Source of the DNA: Saururus chinensis
Lineage: Eukaryota > Streptophyta > Magnoliopsida > Piperales > Saururaceae
Direction of reading: 5' to 3'
NCBI GenBank assembly: GCA_035235625.1
Contig: CP141144.1
Location: 45,630,014-45,694,013 of the forward strand
Length of the DNA: 64,000 nt
Part shown: positions 1-10,208 of the stretch, in pieces
Layout: every line of letters begins with the position of its first letter
How positions within the stretch are numbered: the first letter of the stretch is position 1
Program-made: the position numbers and the translations under genes
Notes under the pieces: generated by a model
Told to the model about the DNA's origin: nothing
The model's database searches: none
The model's input: only the letters and a program-made list of their open reading frames with translations

Positions 1-1946
1 TTTTGGTGTTCGGCTTTAATTTGCTGACAAGTTAAGCATCTCGAAATATATTCTCCTATATCCTTCTTCATCCCGTTCCACCAAAAACTTCTCTTTAAAT
101 CTTGATACATCTTCGTTCCTCCTGGGTGGATGGTATATCGAGAACGATGTGCTTCATGTAATAGGTCTTCCCTTAGCTCCGGAATTTTGGGTATTACCAA
201 CCGTCCTCGAAATCGAATACCTCCATCAGAGCCTTGGGTAAAGTCAGGTCTTCCGAGCAAAGTTTGCATTAATTCGTTACCTTTTTGACCTTCAAGAATA
301 CGCTCGACTAGTACTGATTTTACTTTTAGGGTGGCAATGAAAGATTTCTTGTTTCCAGCTTGTAGCTCGGGTCGTAAACTTATAGTTTCTTCCAATAATT
401 TCCATTCTTTAACAAGCATGGAAGTTAATCCTCCGAATTTGCGACTTAAAGCATCAGCCACCACGTTGGCTTTTCCGGGATGGTACTTGATGGAAAAGTC
501 ATAATCCTTAAGATATTCGATCCACCGTCTTTGCCTCATATTAAGATCACTTTGGGAAAAGATGTATTTTAAACTTTGGTGATCGGTGAAAACTTCAAAC
601 ATCTCCCCGTATAGATAATGTCTCCAAATTTTTAAAGCAAAAACTACCGCTGCTAACTCCAAATCGTGAGCAGGGTAGTTACCTTCATGTTTCTTTAATT
701 GTCGTGAAGCGTATGCTATCACTTTTCCATCTTGCATTAATACACATCCTAATCCTCTTTTAGAAGCATCGCTGTACACGACAAAACCCCCACTGCCAGT
801 TGGCAACGCCAGAATGGGTGCAGTTGTTAATTTCTCCTTTAGTTCTTGGAAACTTCGTTCACAAGTTTCATCCCAAACAAATTTAACTCCTTTCCTTGTT
901 AATTTTGTCAGGGGTAGGGCAATACTTGAAAATCCATGGATGAATCTTCGGTAATAACCCGCAAGGCCTAAGAAGCTCCGAATTTCCGTTACAGTTTTTG
1001 GCCTTTCCCATTTGATGACAGCTTCAATCTTGGTTGGGTCCACCGATACTCCGTTCTTTGAAACGACGTGTCCTAAGAACACCACTTGTTCCATCCAGAA
1101 TTCACACTTGCTAAACTTGGCGTAAAGCTTATGATCCCTTAGTGTCTGCAGAACAACTTGTAAATGCACTCGGTGATCTTCTAAACTACTAGAGTAGATG
1201 AGGATGTCATCGACGAACACGATTACAAACTTGTCTAAAAAGGGCCAAAAAATTCTATTCATGAGATCCATGAAAGTGGCCGGAGCATTTGTTAAACCAA
1301 ATGGCATCACTAAAAACTCATAGTGGCCATACCGGGTACGGAAAGCTGTCTTAGAGATATCCTCATCTCGTATCCTGAGCTGATGATAACCTGACCGTAG
1401 ATCTATTTTGGAGAAAACTTTAGCCGTCTGCAATTGATCGAATAGGTCATCTATACGAGGCAAGGGGTACTTGTTCTTTACAGTGATGGCGTTGAGAAGT
1501 CGGTAGTCAATGCACAACCTTAACGACCCGTCTTTCTTTCTCACAAATAAGACCAGTGCTCCCCAAGGTGAGACACTGGGTCGTATGAATCCTTTCTCAA
1601 GCAATTCCTGCAATTAACTTTTTAACTCTTTTAATTCCGCAGGAGCCATGCGGTAAGGTGCTTTAGAGATAGGGCTTGCTCCTGGCATCAACTCGATAGT
1701 GAAATCTATCTCTCTTTTTGGTGGCAGACCAGAGAGATCATCAGGAAAAACATCAGAGAAATCTTGTACTATGTCAATGCTCTTCAAATTAAACGTAGTA
1801 GTCTCATTAGTTTCCACACTAGCAAGATAAGCCCAACATCCTTTACTTAAAAGCCGATGAGCTTTGACTGCTGAGATGACACATGGTTTAGAATGATCCT
1901 TAAGCCCATAAAAAGTGAAACTCCTTTCACCTCGTTCAAAGATCAC
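1..1946 (-). pseudogene. gypsy pol: reverse transcriptase, RNase H, start of integrase
   Basis: The translation from 1946 downwards gives the end of the protease-RT linker, then reverse transcriptase with the fingers motif around [11 protein letters not shown], the catalytic box FVDD (near 1205-1215) and the connection segment [13 protein letters not shown]. RNase H follows ([35 protein letters not shown]), and near the left edge the HHCC integrase zinc-binding region (IHPGGTKMY). An in-frame TAA at 1614-1616 stands where related elements have Gln in a K-x-QLQELL stretch, a single C-to-T change. After it the frame stays open to base 1. A one-base shift near 1940 separates pol from gag-protease. 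It replicates the element by copying its RNA to DNA; this copy needs both lesions bypassed to make Pol. Confidence 0.9.
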
Positions 1947-3339
1947 CTTCTCGTTTACAGTCCACTAATGCCCCGTTATTGGCTAACCAATCCATACCTA
2001 ATATGACGTCAAAGTCGGTCATATTTAGGAGAATAAGGTCGGCCTCCCACTGGCATTTCTCTAAGGAAATAGGTACCCTTCGAAGAAATTTACGGGCTAG
2101 AAACATTTTTCCCATTGGGGTGGACACTTCTAAGACATATCCTAAATTTAAAATCGGATAGCCGAGACTTGAAGCAAAATCGAACGATATGAAAGAATGC
2201 GTCGACCCTGGATCTATCAAAATTTTTGCTAATTTATCCAAGACCAGAAGTGTACCTTGAATAACTGCGGTCGACGCTTGAGCTTCCTCAGCAGTAATTG
2301 CGAAGACCCGTCCTTGAGCCCTTGGTTTCTGCTCTGATTTTGATTCTTCTTGCATTTTCCTCTTTGGGCAGTCTTTAATCTGATGGCCTTGTTCACCACA
2401 GAAAAAGCATTTTCTTTCGGTACGATAACACGATCCAAGTGGATGAATTTTACTGCACTGTGGACATTTTTCTAGCTTCCTTTCTCCCCTTGGCTGTGAA
2501 GGTGATTCTGAGGGTTTTTGAAACTTGCGATTATTCTGATTGTTAAACGTCAGTCTCCTTTTCCTTTCATCGGGTCGGAAACCATTATTTTGTCCTCGGT
2601 CCTTACGTCCGACCACAAATTCCATATAATCTTGTTCTAGGATGGAGGCTAGTTCAACCGCTTTGGCAAAAGTCGTGGGTTGATGGCCAATAATTCTTCC
2701 TCTTAATCCATTATTTAGGCCCCTCACGAACTTCCGAGCTTTCTTTAATTCCGTCGTACAATAGTCTGGAGCGAAACGTTGTAATTGTACGAATTTATTC
2801 TCGTATTGAGTCACCGTTAACCCTCCTTGTTGTAGATCTAAAAACTCCTTTTCTTTTCTTTCTTGGACGTGAGGAGGAAAATACTTATTGTATAAAACTT
2901 CCTTAAATTCTTCCCACTTAATATGATCACCAACCGTGAAGAAATTCCTTTCTGCTGTAGGCCACCAGAAAGCAGCTTCGCCAGTCATAGAGAAAGTGGC
3001 TAGCGGCACCTTACGATCATCGGGGATCTTCATTGCTTTAAAGATCCGTTCAACTTCAAAGGTCCACCTTTCAGCGGCCTCAGGGCCTTCTTCTCCCGTA
3101 AATGCTGGCGCAAGCTTCTTAAAACGCTCCAACAGATTATCCTTTTCACTGTGGACAAAATCTCCCGAACTAGTCGAATGATTGGAATGATTCGATTGGA
3201 AACCTTGAGTCATTCTTTGCATTAATAAGTCCACGAAATGCATCATAGGATCTCCCGTTGTCAAAGTGACCGGCGTAGTAACATCGGGTGGAGTTGAGCT
3301 ACTTGCCGGTTGAGCATCGTTACCACTAACGTTCGTCAT
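1936..3339 (-). CDS. gypsy Gag with zinc knuckle, fused to aspartic protease
   Basis: A 467-codon open frame. Residues about 60-240 form a retrotransposon Gag capsid region (W-x-F/V-E-x-IF, a PPHVQERKEKEFLDL helix and the typical LTVTQYENKFVQLQRFAP segment). Basic linkers follow, with one incomplete cysteine cluster (CPQCSKIHPLGSC) and then a full CCHC knuckle CFFCGEQGHQIKDC. The C-terminal 90 residues are a pepsin-like retroviral protease with the active-site loop DPGSTHSF near residue 376 and the conserved ILGMDWL near its end. Gag packages element RNA into particles and the protease matures the polyprotein. The frame ends just as it should run into pol, so the stop at 1936 looks like a one-base indel. 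MTNVSGND is the first Met of the frame and fits Gag starts of the group. Confidence 0.92.
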   Translation of the reverse strand: MTNVSGNDAQPASSSTPPDVTTPVTLTTGDPMMHFVDLLMQRMTQGFQSNHSNHSTSSGDFVHSEKDNLLERFKKLAPAFTGEEGPEAAERWTFEVERIFKAMKIPDDRKVPLATFSMTGEAAFWWPTAERNFFTVGDHIKWEEFKEVLYNKYFPPHVQERKEKEFLDLQQGGLTVTQYENKFVQLQRFAPDYCTTELKKARKFVRGLNNGLRGRIIGHQPTTFAKAVELASILEQDYMEFVVGRKDRGQNNGFRPDERKRRLTFNNQNNRKFQKPSESPSQPRGERKLEKCPQCSKIHPLGSCYRTERKCFFCGEQGHQIKDCPKRKMQEESKSEQKPRAQGRVFAITAEEAQASTAVIQGTLLVLDKLAKILIDPGSTHSFISFDFASSLGYPILNLGYVLEVSTPMGKMFLARKFLRRVPISLEKCQWEADLILLNMTDFDVILGMDWLANNGALVDCKREGDL

Positions 3340-3526
3340 CTAAACATAGATTAGTAACATCAAGATCTATAGAAACAAACTTACTTTATAACAACCTTGA
3401 AGTGTCATTACATCACTCAAAAGTTACGTTAGCTATTTACATAATAAAACTACTCTTAGTACACATCAAAATTGTTCCCGCGGAACTATTTACTCGAAAT
3501 TTTTACAGGCTTTCTTCTCTAAGACT
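3340..3526 (-). other. spacer between leader ORF and gag
   Basis: AT-rich 187-base segment of the retrotransposon leader between the 171-codon ORF and the gag start. No recognisable signal or further open frame was seen. Confidence 0.5.
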
Positions 3527-4042
3527 TTAGAGAGGAAAGGTTCTAGCTTTAGGGCATTCAAAGAAAAAGTGGGTTAAAAGTCCACAAAACATGCATTGCT
3601 CGGGCATTCCATGCCTTCCGGTTTCTTTCCCCTTGAGGAGACGCTGGATGCCTAGCTCTTCCACCCATTCGACCTCAGGTGGGGGCAGTTCGTTCAGGTC
3701 AAAATCCATTTTATACCCAGGGTTATCCTCGTTAGAATTTTCACTTTCTTCCACTTCCAAGGAGGGATCTTCTTCAGACTCTTCTCCTGGAGTAGGCGAG
3801 TCCGGGATAACTATTATTTCGTTCACGTCACTATTTGTGGGTGAACCAGGGGTGTAAAAGATCTCAGAATCTTCTGAGTCAGAAATTTCGATGGGTGTCT
3901 TATCTTCATTGTACATACTCTTGCTACAGCTTCCTTTCATTGGAAGTGGCAATTTGCGAGCAGTAGAATGATAAAGATTGCTTGACAGATATGTCTTATG
4001 CCTGAGCATCGACATCTGTTTTAGCTTCACATAAAAATTCAT
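3527..4042 (-). CDS. extra leader ORF upstream of gag: acidic protein with C-terminal CCHC knuckle
   Basis: A 171-codon open frame lies between the primer-binding site (4131-4143) and gag, on the same strand. The N-terminal 40 residues are basic. The middle (about 45-130) is strongly acidic and Ser/Pro rich, with two stretches shaped like SUMO-interacting motifs (IEISDSEDSE at 51-60 and EIIVIPDSP at 75-83) and DLNELP at 115-120, which fits the EAR repressor pattern DLNxxP. The C-terminus has CMFCGLLTHFFFEC (150-163), an exact C-x2-C-x4-H-x4-C knuckle like those of Gag. Met35 or Met43 could also be the start. I do not know a named family for it. Extra ORFs upstream of gag are known in some plant gypsy lineages such as Ogre, but no homology is claimed. 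Expression is unproven and the motif functions are inferences. Confidence 0.65.
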   Translation of the reverse strand: MNFYVKLKQMSMLRHKTYLSSNLYHSTARKLPLPMKGSCSKSMYNEDKTPIEISDSEDSEIFYTPGSPTNSDVNEIIVIPDSPTPGEESEEDPSLEVEESENSNEDNPGYKMDFDLNELPPPEVEWVEELGIQRLLKGKETGRHGMPEQCMFCGLLTHFFFECPKARTFPL

Positions 4043-4130
4043 TAAGAAATTTCAAATAGGAAAACATACGATAAAATATAAATAATTGTATTGACTGATT
4101 TAATTACTTTTTAGTAGACAGTAGAACCTT

Positions 4131-4143
4131 GGCTCCGATACCA
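4131..4143 (-). other. primer-binding site for initiator tRNA-Met
   Basis: Minus strand TGGTATCGGAGCC begins two bases inside the 5' LTR. It matches the common plant tRNA-iMet primer site TGGTATCAGAGCC with one difference. This fixes the LTR inner boundary and the element's direction. Confidence 0.9.
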
Positions 4144-5240
4144 ACTGTAACGCTCCTCGTATTTTTGAATAAAAGAAAACAATTTTTGAAAACGTAACAA
4201 AATTTAATTACAATTGCCAAGGATCACCGTGTACTAAAACAGTAATTACAACATACTTTGTATTATACAAAGATTGTCCAAAATTAGGCATCACGTGCCT
4301 TTGTACACTGGTCAATACAATAATTTACATAAATACAAAAACAGTAATATAAAACTTGTAATTTAAGGAAACCCTTCGTCGACTCCTTCAGAATTGAGTG
4401 AAACACCTGCAGAGTCTGAGGGTGGGTGAGTAAATTTATACTCAGTAGGTCGAATTAAGTTCTAAGAATATGCTTCGTGCACATGCCATTTTTCTTTTTG
4501 GAAATCCTTCGGAAAACCTGAAAACACGATCACAGAACGTCGCGATACCAGACGACTTACACCCGCGCCCATGGGGCGACGCGAGACTGAAAGGACGGGA
4601 TTTACCCATGACATCCCAATCCTGTGCGCGCCAGATGCCAAATTTGGCGGTATCCAAAATCATAATAATTCTTAGCTCCGAAGAACCGAGAACTATCCAG
4701 ATGGCACGATTGCCCAAAACTCTGAGAAATTTTCAAAAGGAGGAGATGATTTTGAAGTCAGAGCTTTTATTTTCATAAAGTAACAGAAAAACTTTTAGTA
4801 AGACTTTAGCGAGTCAAAATCTCGGCATACGATTAGAATTTAAAACTACCTACCTATAACACGTGCGAAATCTCCTCGTAGCGTAAAGAGAGTCCCGCCT
4901 TAATATATCAGCCTTCGAGCGAGAATTTCGGCAGAATAACCACTCCAACGCGTAGAATGCCCTTGATTTAGTAGGGTAAGGCTTTGGAACGGGTTAAAAA
5001 GGTTTAGGAATGGCCCAGAAACAGTAAAAAGATGAAAAAAGAAGATTAGGGAAGGGGCACGTTTTTCGAGGTCTTAGAGGGGTCGTCTCAAGAAAGTAAT
5101 GCTTCCGGTGCGTAGAGCACCCTTGAATTAGTAGGAAACGGGTCTTGAAACGTGAAAATTGGACTTAAAACGGGTCGGGAATGGTGAAAACAGTGAAGGG
5201 GGCTGAAAATCGGATGTGGGTGAAGAAGTGGCCGGAAAGG

Positions 5241-5250
5241 GTATATATAG
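5241..5250 (-). promoter_or_regulatory. TATA box of LTR promoter
   Basis: CTATATATAC on the minus strand, followed by CCC, about 620 bases into the LTR. The related LTR at 41586-43316 has the same CTATATATACCCC. This is the likely start region of the retrotransposon transcript. Confidence 0.6.
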
Positions 5251-5260
5251 GCGGTGGAGG

Positions 5261-5515
5261 GGAATATTCCGGTGGGCGCCGCCGCCGGAACAGGCGGGCG
5301 CCCACCGGCGCCACCACGAAAAACGGCCGGCGCCACCGGCGCCGGCGAAACTGTGTTCGCGCGTGACGAACGCGCGTTCGTCACCGCGAACGCGCGGTTC
5401 GTCACGCGTTCGGCGCGCGCCGCGCAGCACACGCCGCGCGATGCGCTGCGCCGCGCCGTGCCGTGCTGCGCTGCGCCGCGCCGCGCCGTGCTGCGCCGAG
5501 TCGCGCCGCGCCGAA
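5261..5515. repeat. GC-rich, palindrome-rich island inside LTR
   Basis: About 255 bases, overwhelmingly G and C and dense in CpG, in an otherwise AT-rich window. A perfect 22-base palindrome with core GAACGCGCGTTC lies at 5363-5384, followed by overlapping partial palindromes (GAACGCG ... CGCGTTC) and then degenerate runs of GCGCCGCGCCG. Long overlapping open frames here arise from base composition and are not genes. Confidence 0.8.
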
Positions 5516-5864
5516 AAATAAAATATTATTTTATTATTTTTAATTTCAAAAAAAATCCAAAAATTCCAAAAATTCTAAAAATCGTAACTTCCTATCCCGA
5601 ACTCCGATTTGCGCGTTCTTGGTACCGTTGAGTTCGTATTCACGAGCCCTATGATACAAGACTATTTAAGAACCAATCCACTTAAATTTCGAAAGTGGGT
5701 CCTGCCGGTCGACCACGTTCCTCGAGGTCGTAACTTTTGCTCCCGACCTCTGATCTTCGCATTTTAAGACTCGTTACGCTCGTCTCCATGAGTTCTAATT
5801 AAAACTTAAGAAAATTATAAACAAAATATGTAAGAAGATCATGTTAGAAATTAGGGTCATTACA

Positions 5865-6192
5865 GTACAATCCTCTAAAGGGTGACCACAGTCACCACTT
5901 TGTTGCGGCAGACAGTGTCAAGAAACATGTTGCAAATGGAATGGAGAAGACCCTTAAGATAAAGGGTGCAAGGCAGTGACCAATGACTAAGATCAACAAA
6001 TGCCCATACCAGAAAATAAATGAAAGTTGTGGTTTGTACCTCATGTACTACGTAGCGAAGCTGGCAAAGGGCGTCCTTCAGCCTAATTTTAGACAACTCG
6101 AGATAACAAGCTTGGTTAGGCCGCAGATCTCCGCTGCTATTCTTCGGGCCTGCATTGACAGGGAATTTGATTCGGAGGCAGATGAATTGTAA
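5865..6192 (+). pseudogene. C-terminal fragment of ULP1-like (C48) cysteine protease from a DNA transposon
   Basis: The frame from 5983 reads CPYQKINESCGLYLMYYV. This has the spacing of a C48 peptidase active site: the oxyanion Gln, then the nucleophile in SCG, then a hydrophobic helix. An ADEL tail follows. Such SUMO-protease domains are common in plant CACTA and some Mutator-like transposons. No catalytic His/Asp part is present: a stop lies just upstream in this frame, and LTR element A begins at 5864, so it probably disrupted the older element. The assignment rests on the motif alone. Confidence 0.6.
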
Positions 6193-8695
6193 TTAGAAAA
6201 TAGACTTTTTTCATGACACAATTAACTGACAAATTTATTTTTTTCGACCCCGTATTTTGTAATTATCCATTGGAATAGAAATACATGTTATCATGTTTGT
6301 TTTTACATAAAGTTATTTTCAACCATGTGGTGTCTATTTGATCAAATGATATGTACCAATGTTGTGTCACAGAATGTGCGAAAAGGAAGAAAACTTCAAC
6401 CGATCGTATAATAGTTCTCACGATATCTACCGATGTTGTGTTATTGCAAACACGTCATCTACTACGGTTGATTGTTAGTAAAAATACGATCGTAGAATTA
6501 ATACTTGGAGACATATGGCTGATGATGATGTCATGTAATCAAACAAATGATATCTACCAATGTCGTTTATCCAAACCGATGACCTACTTTTTTTTGAAAC
6601 ACTTGGTGGCCATTGTATTATCAATCTCACGATAGAGGCTGGTCACAGAACAATTTTAAGCAGAAAACCAAATAACTCGTTGATTACATATATGTCGCAA
6701 ATGCGACAGATCATTCGAGACATTGATATATCGCCTTCTAGTGAATCATGTCCTTCATTGGATATAGGTGAGGCCCATATCTGTTCACCAGCTACAGCTA
6801 AAGCAATTTCCCAAATGACCCGTCTCTGTGATAACATGAGTGTGTATATGATCTGTCTTGGCACCGAACACACGCTAGCCGAGCCCGAACCCTAACCCTA
6901 ATATATAGTGAGCCAAGGTCGAGAATGTTCATACAACATCAACCAACATGCTAGGTGGCTTGAACCCGATGGTTTGAGCGCACGAGAATGTTCCATCATC
7001 CCCGAACCAATAGGCTTGGCGGCCCAAACAAGTAGGTTCGGGCCGCACTAGCAAGTTCGGGCCAAACCATGAGGTTCAATGAGCTTGCCATCCTTTCGCG
7101 TGTTTGAACATATGACCAATATATCTTTCGTGTGACCGAGCATATGCCCAATATATCGAACATAGTTATAATAAGAACATGAGTTACATGTATGGTTGAT
7201 GATGCTATCTTGTAATCGACAAAATGATATCTACCAATGTTGTTTATCCGAACCAACAATACATTTTTTTTCAAATAACTTTGTGGCCATCGTATTATCA
7301 ATCTCATGATAGTAGCTTAGGTCGTGTTATGAGAAATACCAATATTCACAAACCATTTGGGAATAAAAAAATGAAATAAGATAAGTAATATTTTGATGCA
7401 GACAAATAAATTTATAACTAATATTGTTCATTATATAACATTGGTCCATTACATTAAAACAGACGACCTACATATAATTGCTCCATTGGTTTGTTTGGAT
7501 AAAAAATTAATAATTGTTACTTCTATTTTTATTTACATAACCTTAGTTCATGACATCAAAAATACAATTATTCACAAAAAAATTTTAAATAGAAAACCAA
7601 ATAAAATTACGTTCTGGACGACCACTTCGAAGGATGTTGATGATGGATAGGGCACAAATACGACGGATCATTCGAGACATTGATATATCGATGTCTAATG
7701 AGTCGTTCCTACCATTGGATATAGGTGATGATTGTATCCAATGGAGGGGCAATTCACCAGCCAATGCTAAAGCAATCTCCTGAATGATCCGTCTCCATGA
7801 AAATCATCACTATGCGAGCGATCTCCCTGCAAACTTCTCAAATATACTGCAATACAACTATGAATGGGAAAAGGAAACAAAAATATATCTAGTGAGGACC
7901 GATCAGATGCAATGGGATGGAACACTCGCGACATTGCAATAATGCATGAACATGTTCTTCCCCAACTAGATGCAGTTGAGGACCGTATCTGACGAGGGAA
8001 GATTCACCATCAGGCGCAAAAGCAATCTCCAAAATAATCCATCTCGGTACCAAACATCAGTGGGTGAGTGTTTTGCAAACCCTAACCGTAATATATATAG
8101 GCAGGGTGAGAGGGTTATGAACCGCCGGGTTATGAAAATTATTGATACAACAAACATTGCAGTAATGCTTCGGGAATGACACATTGGGAATTGGGTTGTT
8201 ATTATCATACAATTGTCATGCGTTCGAACACACAAAATGACCAATATTGTGTAATCCATGGAAACATATGTCAAAAGAATTTATTATCGTCTATTTTGAA
8301 ACCTCTCACAAAAGGGCCAAACATCCAAAATACTCTTATTGATATTTACGTATGTCATGTGTGTGCAAAATGCGACTGTAGTATAAGTGTGTAAATGATA
8401 ACACACTAGACTAACATATCGTGACAATAAATCAACACTTCGATTATTCTCATGCATTACCTATGCGCCAACATTTCTTGTAGTTTGCAGTTATGTCCTA
8501 GTGTTTCAAAATATAACTTGTTATGGTCTTAGATGTAATGTCCACTGAGTCTTTAAACAAACCATAGCATTTTCTCACAATCGAAAGGTGCAATGCTAGG
8601 GGATAGTCATTTAACTTCCTTTGGGTTCCACATGAATGATTCGGTACTAACCTCGTGACAGTTATATAATCTCCTATATTTGAAGCCCTTATGTA
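6193..8695. repeat. Non-coding block of degenerate long direct repeats
   Basis: No supported gene. Two modules recur. One contains GATATCTACCAATGT, a TTTATCC block and GTGGCCATTGTATTATCAAT (about 6545-6650 and 7220-7320). The other contains GATCATTCGAGACATTGATA and CACCAGC...GCTAAAGCAATYTCC, ending with CGTCTC (about 6700-6905 and 7658-7810, with a more diverged copy at 7920-8105). Two modules end in a CCCTAACC run followed by ATATATAG (6889-6907 and 8085-8100). These probably belong to the same decayed DNA transposon as the flanking protease and transposase remnants; this is an inference. Confidence 0.6.
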
Positions 8696-9268
8696 CTAGT
8701 TACAAGAATGATTGAAGCACTTTGCGGCGTATGTATTCCGGTTTTCATCGACAACACGGTATGTAAAATTTGTCTTTATTGCTAAGTCGATCAATACCCT
8801 TTTGAAATGCAACAGGCTTAAAAAATATGCACCCAATTCGAGGAGCTTCTGGTAATCCTTAGCTTGCAAACTGCCCATCATTAGCTAGCCTTCACCAATA
8901 TTTGGTTCCAACATGTTTAAATCATCAACTGTAACCCAATCTGCCTCCGCCTCAACATCGACGTTACTGGGAACCTCATTGTTTCCAAATTCTTCGTGGT
9001 TAGACATACTTTCCATGCCAACTATATCATTATCGTACCATTAATCCTCACCCCACATATTTTCAACTTCTTCGCCTTCTTCACTGTCATAATTACAAGG
9101 GTTGTATGGAGGTTCATAGTCATCAAATGAAGTCCTTATCCCACCCATCGTTGGCGGCAATTCCTCTGATCTATTATGATTGACTTCTATTTCAGGTTCT
9201 GTACTCGTTGGATTGGTGAAAGAAGATTGGCATGGATTTGTTGATGGTAAGTTTCCCGGTTCTCCCAA
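8696..9268 (-). pseudogene. MULE (MuDR-type) transposase N-terminal remnant
   Basis: From 9268 downwards the minus strand reads an acidic segment (YDSEEGEEVENMWGED), a stop, a second acidic segment (about 9030-8890, with VPSNVDVEAEADW), a stop, then a 61-codon frame. That frame holds HFKRVLIDLAIKTNFTYRV and YAAKCFNHSCN. The pattern 'F-x(n)-L-x2-LA-I-x5-F-x4-n-x-n-x-Y-x-a-x-C-x3-C' is the MuDR plant transposase N-terminal domain, usually preceded by an acidic region as here. The zinc-finger and DDE catalytic parts are missing, so it is a dead fragment. Confidence 0.6.
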
Positions 9269-9840
9269 TTTGCATTACACATTATCATGTTAAAAAATAT
9301 GATATCAGTCGACATCGCGTATTCGGTTAACATGCTTACAATTCAAAACTTGTTATCAAAACCACGACAAGAATGCATGTCGTGTTATTATATCTACATT
9401 GCAACTCATAATTGATATATTGCATGTGTATGTCGTTTAATTACTAATGCGATATATTACACGTCGTGTTTATTTCTTCCCATGATATGATTTTAACTTA
9501 ACATGATATGGTTGATATCATGGTCTCAATTACATGAAAGAGTCCAATTGCGTATAATCTAAAGATTCATTGTTACCTGACAGTTTCAAATGTGAACTGT
9601 GTTTCATTGAATCTGATATGAAATCCGACATTAGAACTGGGCTGAGCCATTATGACCAATGATTTAGCTTTATTGGCTGTCTGGTTCCTTTCTACGGATG
9701 GTGATAGTAATTTATCACCATTGTCGGGCTCTTTCATCTTGGTATACAATGATAGCATTTCCTTATTCGCCTTCTTATTAATAGAGAACACTGATTGGAG
9801 GTCCTCATTGTCTTGTAATTCATATTAAACATATGAAAAA
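9269..9840. other. Intergenic, no supported gene
   Basis: AT-rich. A 72-codon minus-strand frame (9573-9791) is hydrophilic. It might be an upstream exon of the MULE remnant, but it has no recognisable motif. Confidence 0.4.
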
Positions 9841-9869
9841 TATATATTTAAATATAATATATATATATA

Positions 9870-10205
9870 GTGAGAGAAAGAGATGAGAGAGGAGAAGAGT
9901 GAGAGAAGAGAGGAGAAGAGGGAGGGAGGGATGGAGAGTCTGAAAGAAAGAGATGGGAGAGAGAGAGAGAATCGAGAGGAGAAAGTGATGAGAGAGAGCA
10001 AGAGGGAGAGAAGAGAGAGAGAGGAGGGTGGGAGAGAGAGAAAGAGGAGAAAGGGGAGAGAAAGAGAATAGATAGAAGATAGAGAGAGAAGGGATAGAAA
10101 GAGAAGAGAGACAGAGAGAAAGAGGAGAGAGAGCAGAGAGAGGGAGAGAGAGTAGAGAGAAAGAGAAGAGAGACAAGAGAGGAGTGAGAGGAGAAGTGAG
10201 AGAGA
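9870..10205. repeat. GA-rich purine tract
   Basis: About 335 bases almost entirely of A and G (GAGA, GGAGA, AGAGGG variants). A compound polypurine microsatellite. The Ser/Leu-rich frames on the opposite strand are composition artefacts. Confidence 0.9.
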
Positions 10206-10208
10206 CTC

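Larger units (their letters stand above)
1..5864 (-). mobile_element. Ty3/gypsy LTR retrotransposon, 5' portion (element A)
   Basis: Read on the minus strand this is a 5' LTR (5864 to 4146), a primer-binding site, a leader with an extra ORF, gag-protease and then pol, which runs off the left edge within the integrase zinc-binding region. The order RT, RNase H, integrase defines Ty3/gypsy. The gag and RNase H resemble the Tekay/Del chromovirus lineage, but the 3' end with any chromodomain lies outside the window, so the lineage is an inference. The only coding damage seen is one frame change near 1940 and one in-frame stop at 1614, so the copy is probably fairly young. The 3' LTR is outside the window, so the target duplication (GTACA expected from 5865-5869) cannot be checked. 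Confidence 0.93.
4146..5864 (-). repeat. 5' LTR of gypsy element A
   Basis: About 1.72 kb, beginning TGTAATGACCC at 5864 and ending GCGTTACA at 4146 on the minus strand, so it has TG...CA ends and abuts the primer-binding site. It holds a TATA box (5241-5250) and a very GC-rich island (about 5261-5515). A block near 4385-4440 (CACCTGCAGAGTCTGAG on the plus strand) recurs in inverse orientation near 42925-42970, which identifies the element at 41586-43316 as an LTR of the same family. Confidence 0.9.

Noticed and set aside
4125..4145. Possible tRNA gene fragment
   Set aside because: It is the retrotransposon primer site. No cloverleaf surrounds it; the same holds at 56007.
5088..5631. Several overlapping open frames on both strands in the GC-rich part of the LTR
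   Set aside because: Arg/Ala/Pro-rich in every frame, as expected when stop codons are rare in GC-only DNA. No motif.
6885..6905. Interstitial telomeric repeat
   Set aside because: Only about two CCCTAA units, within a repeated module that recurs at 8085 with a variant.
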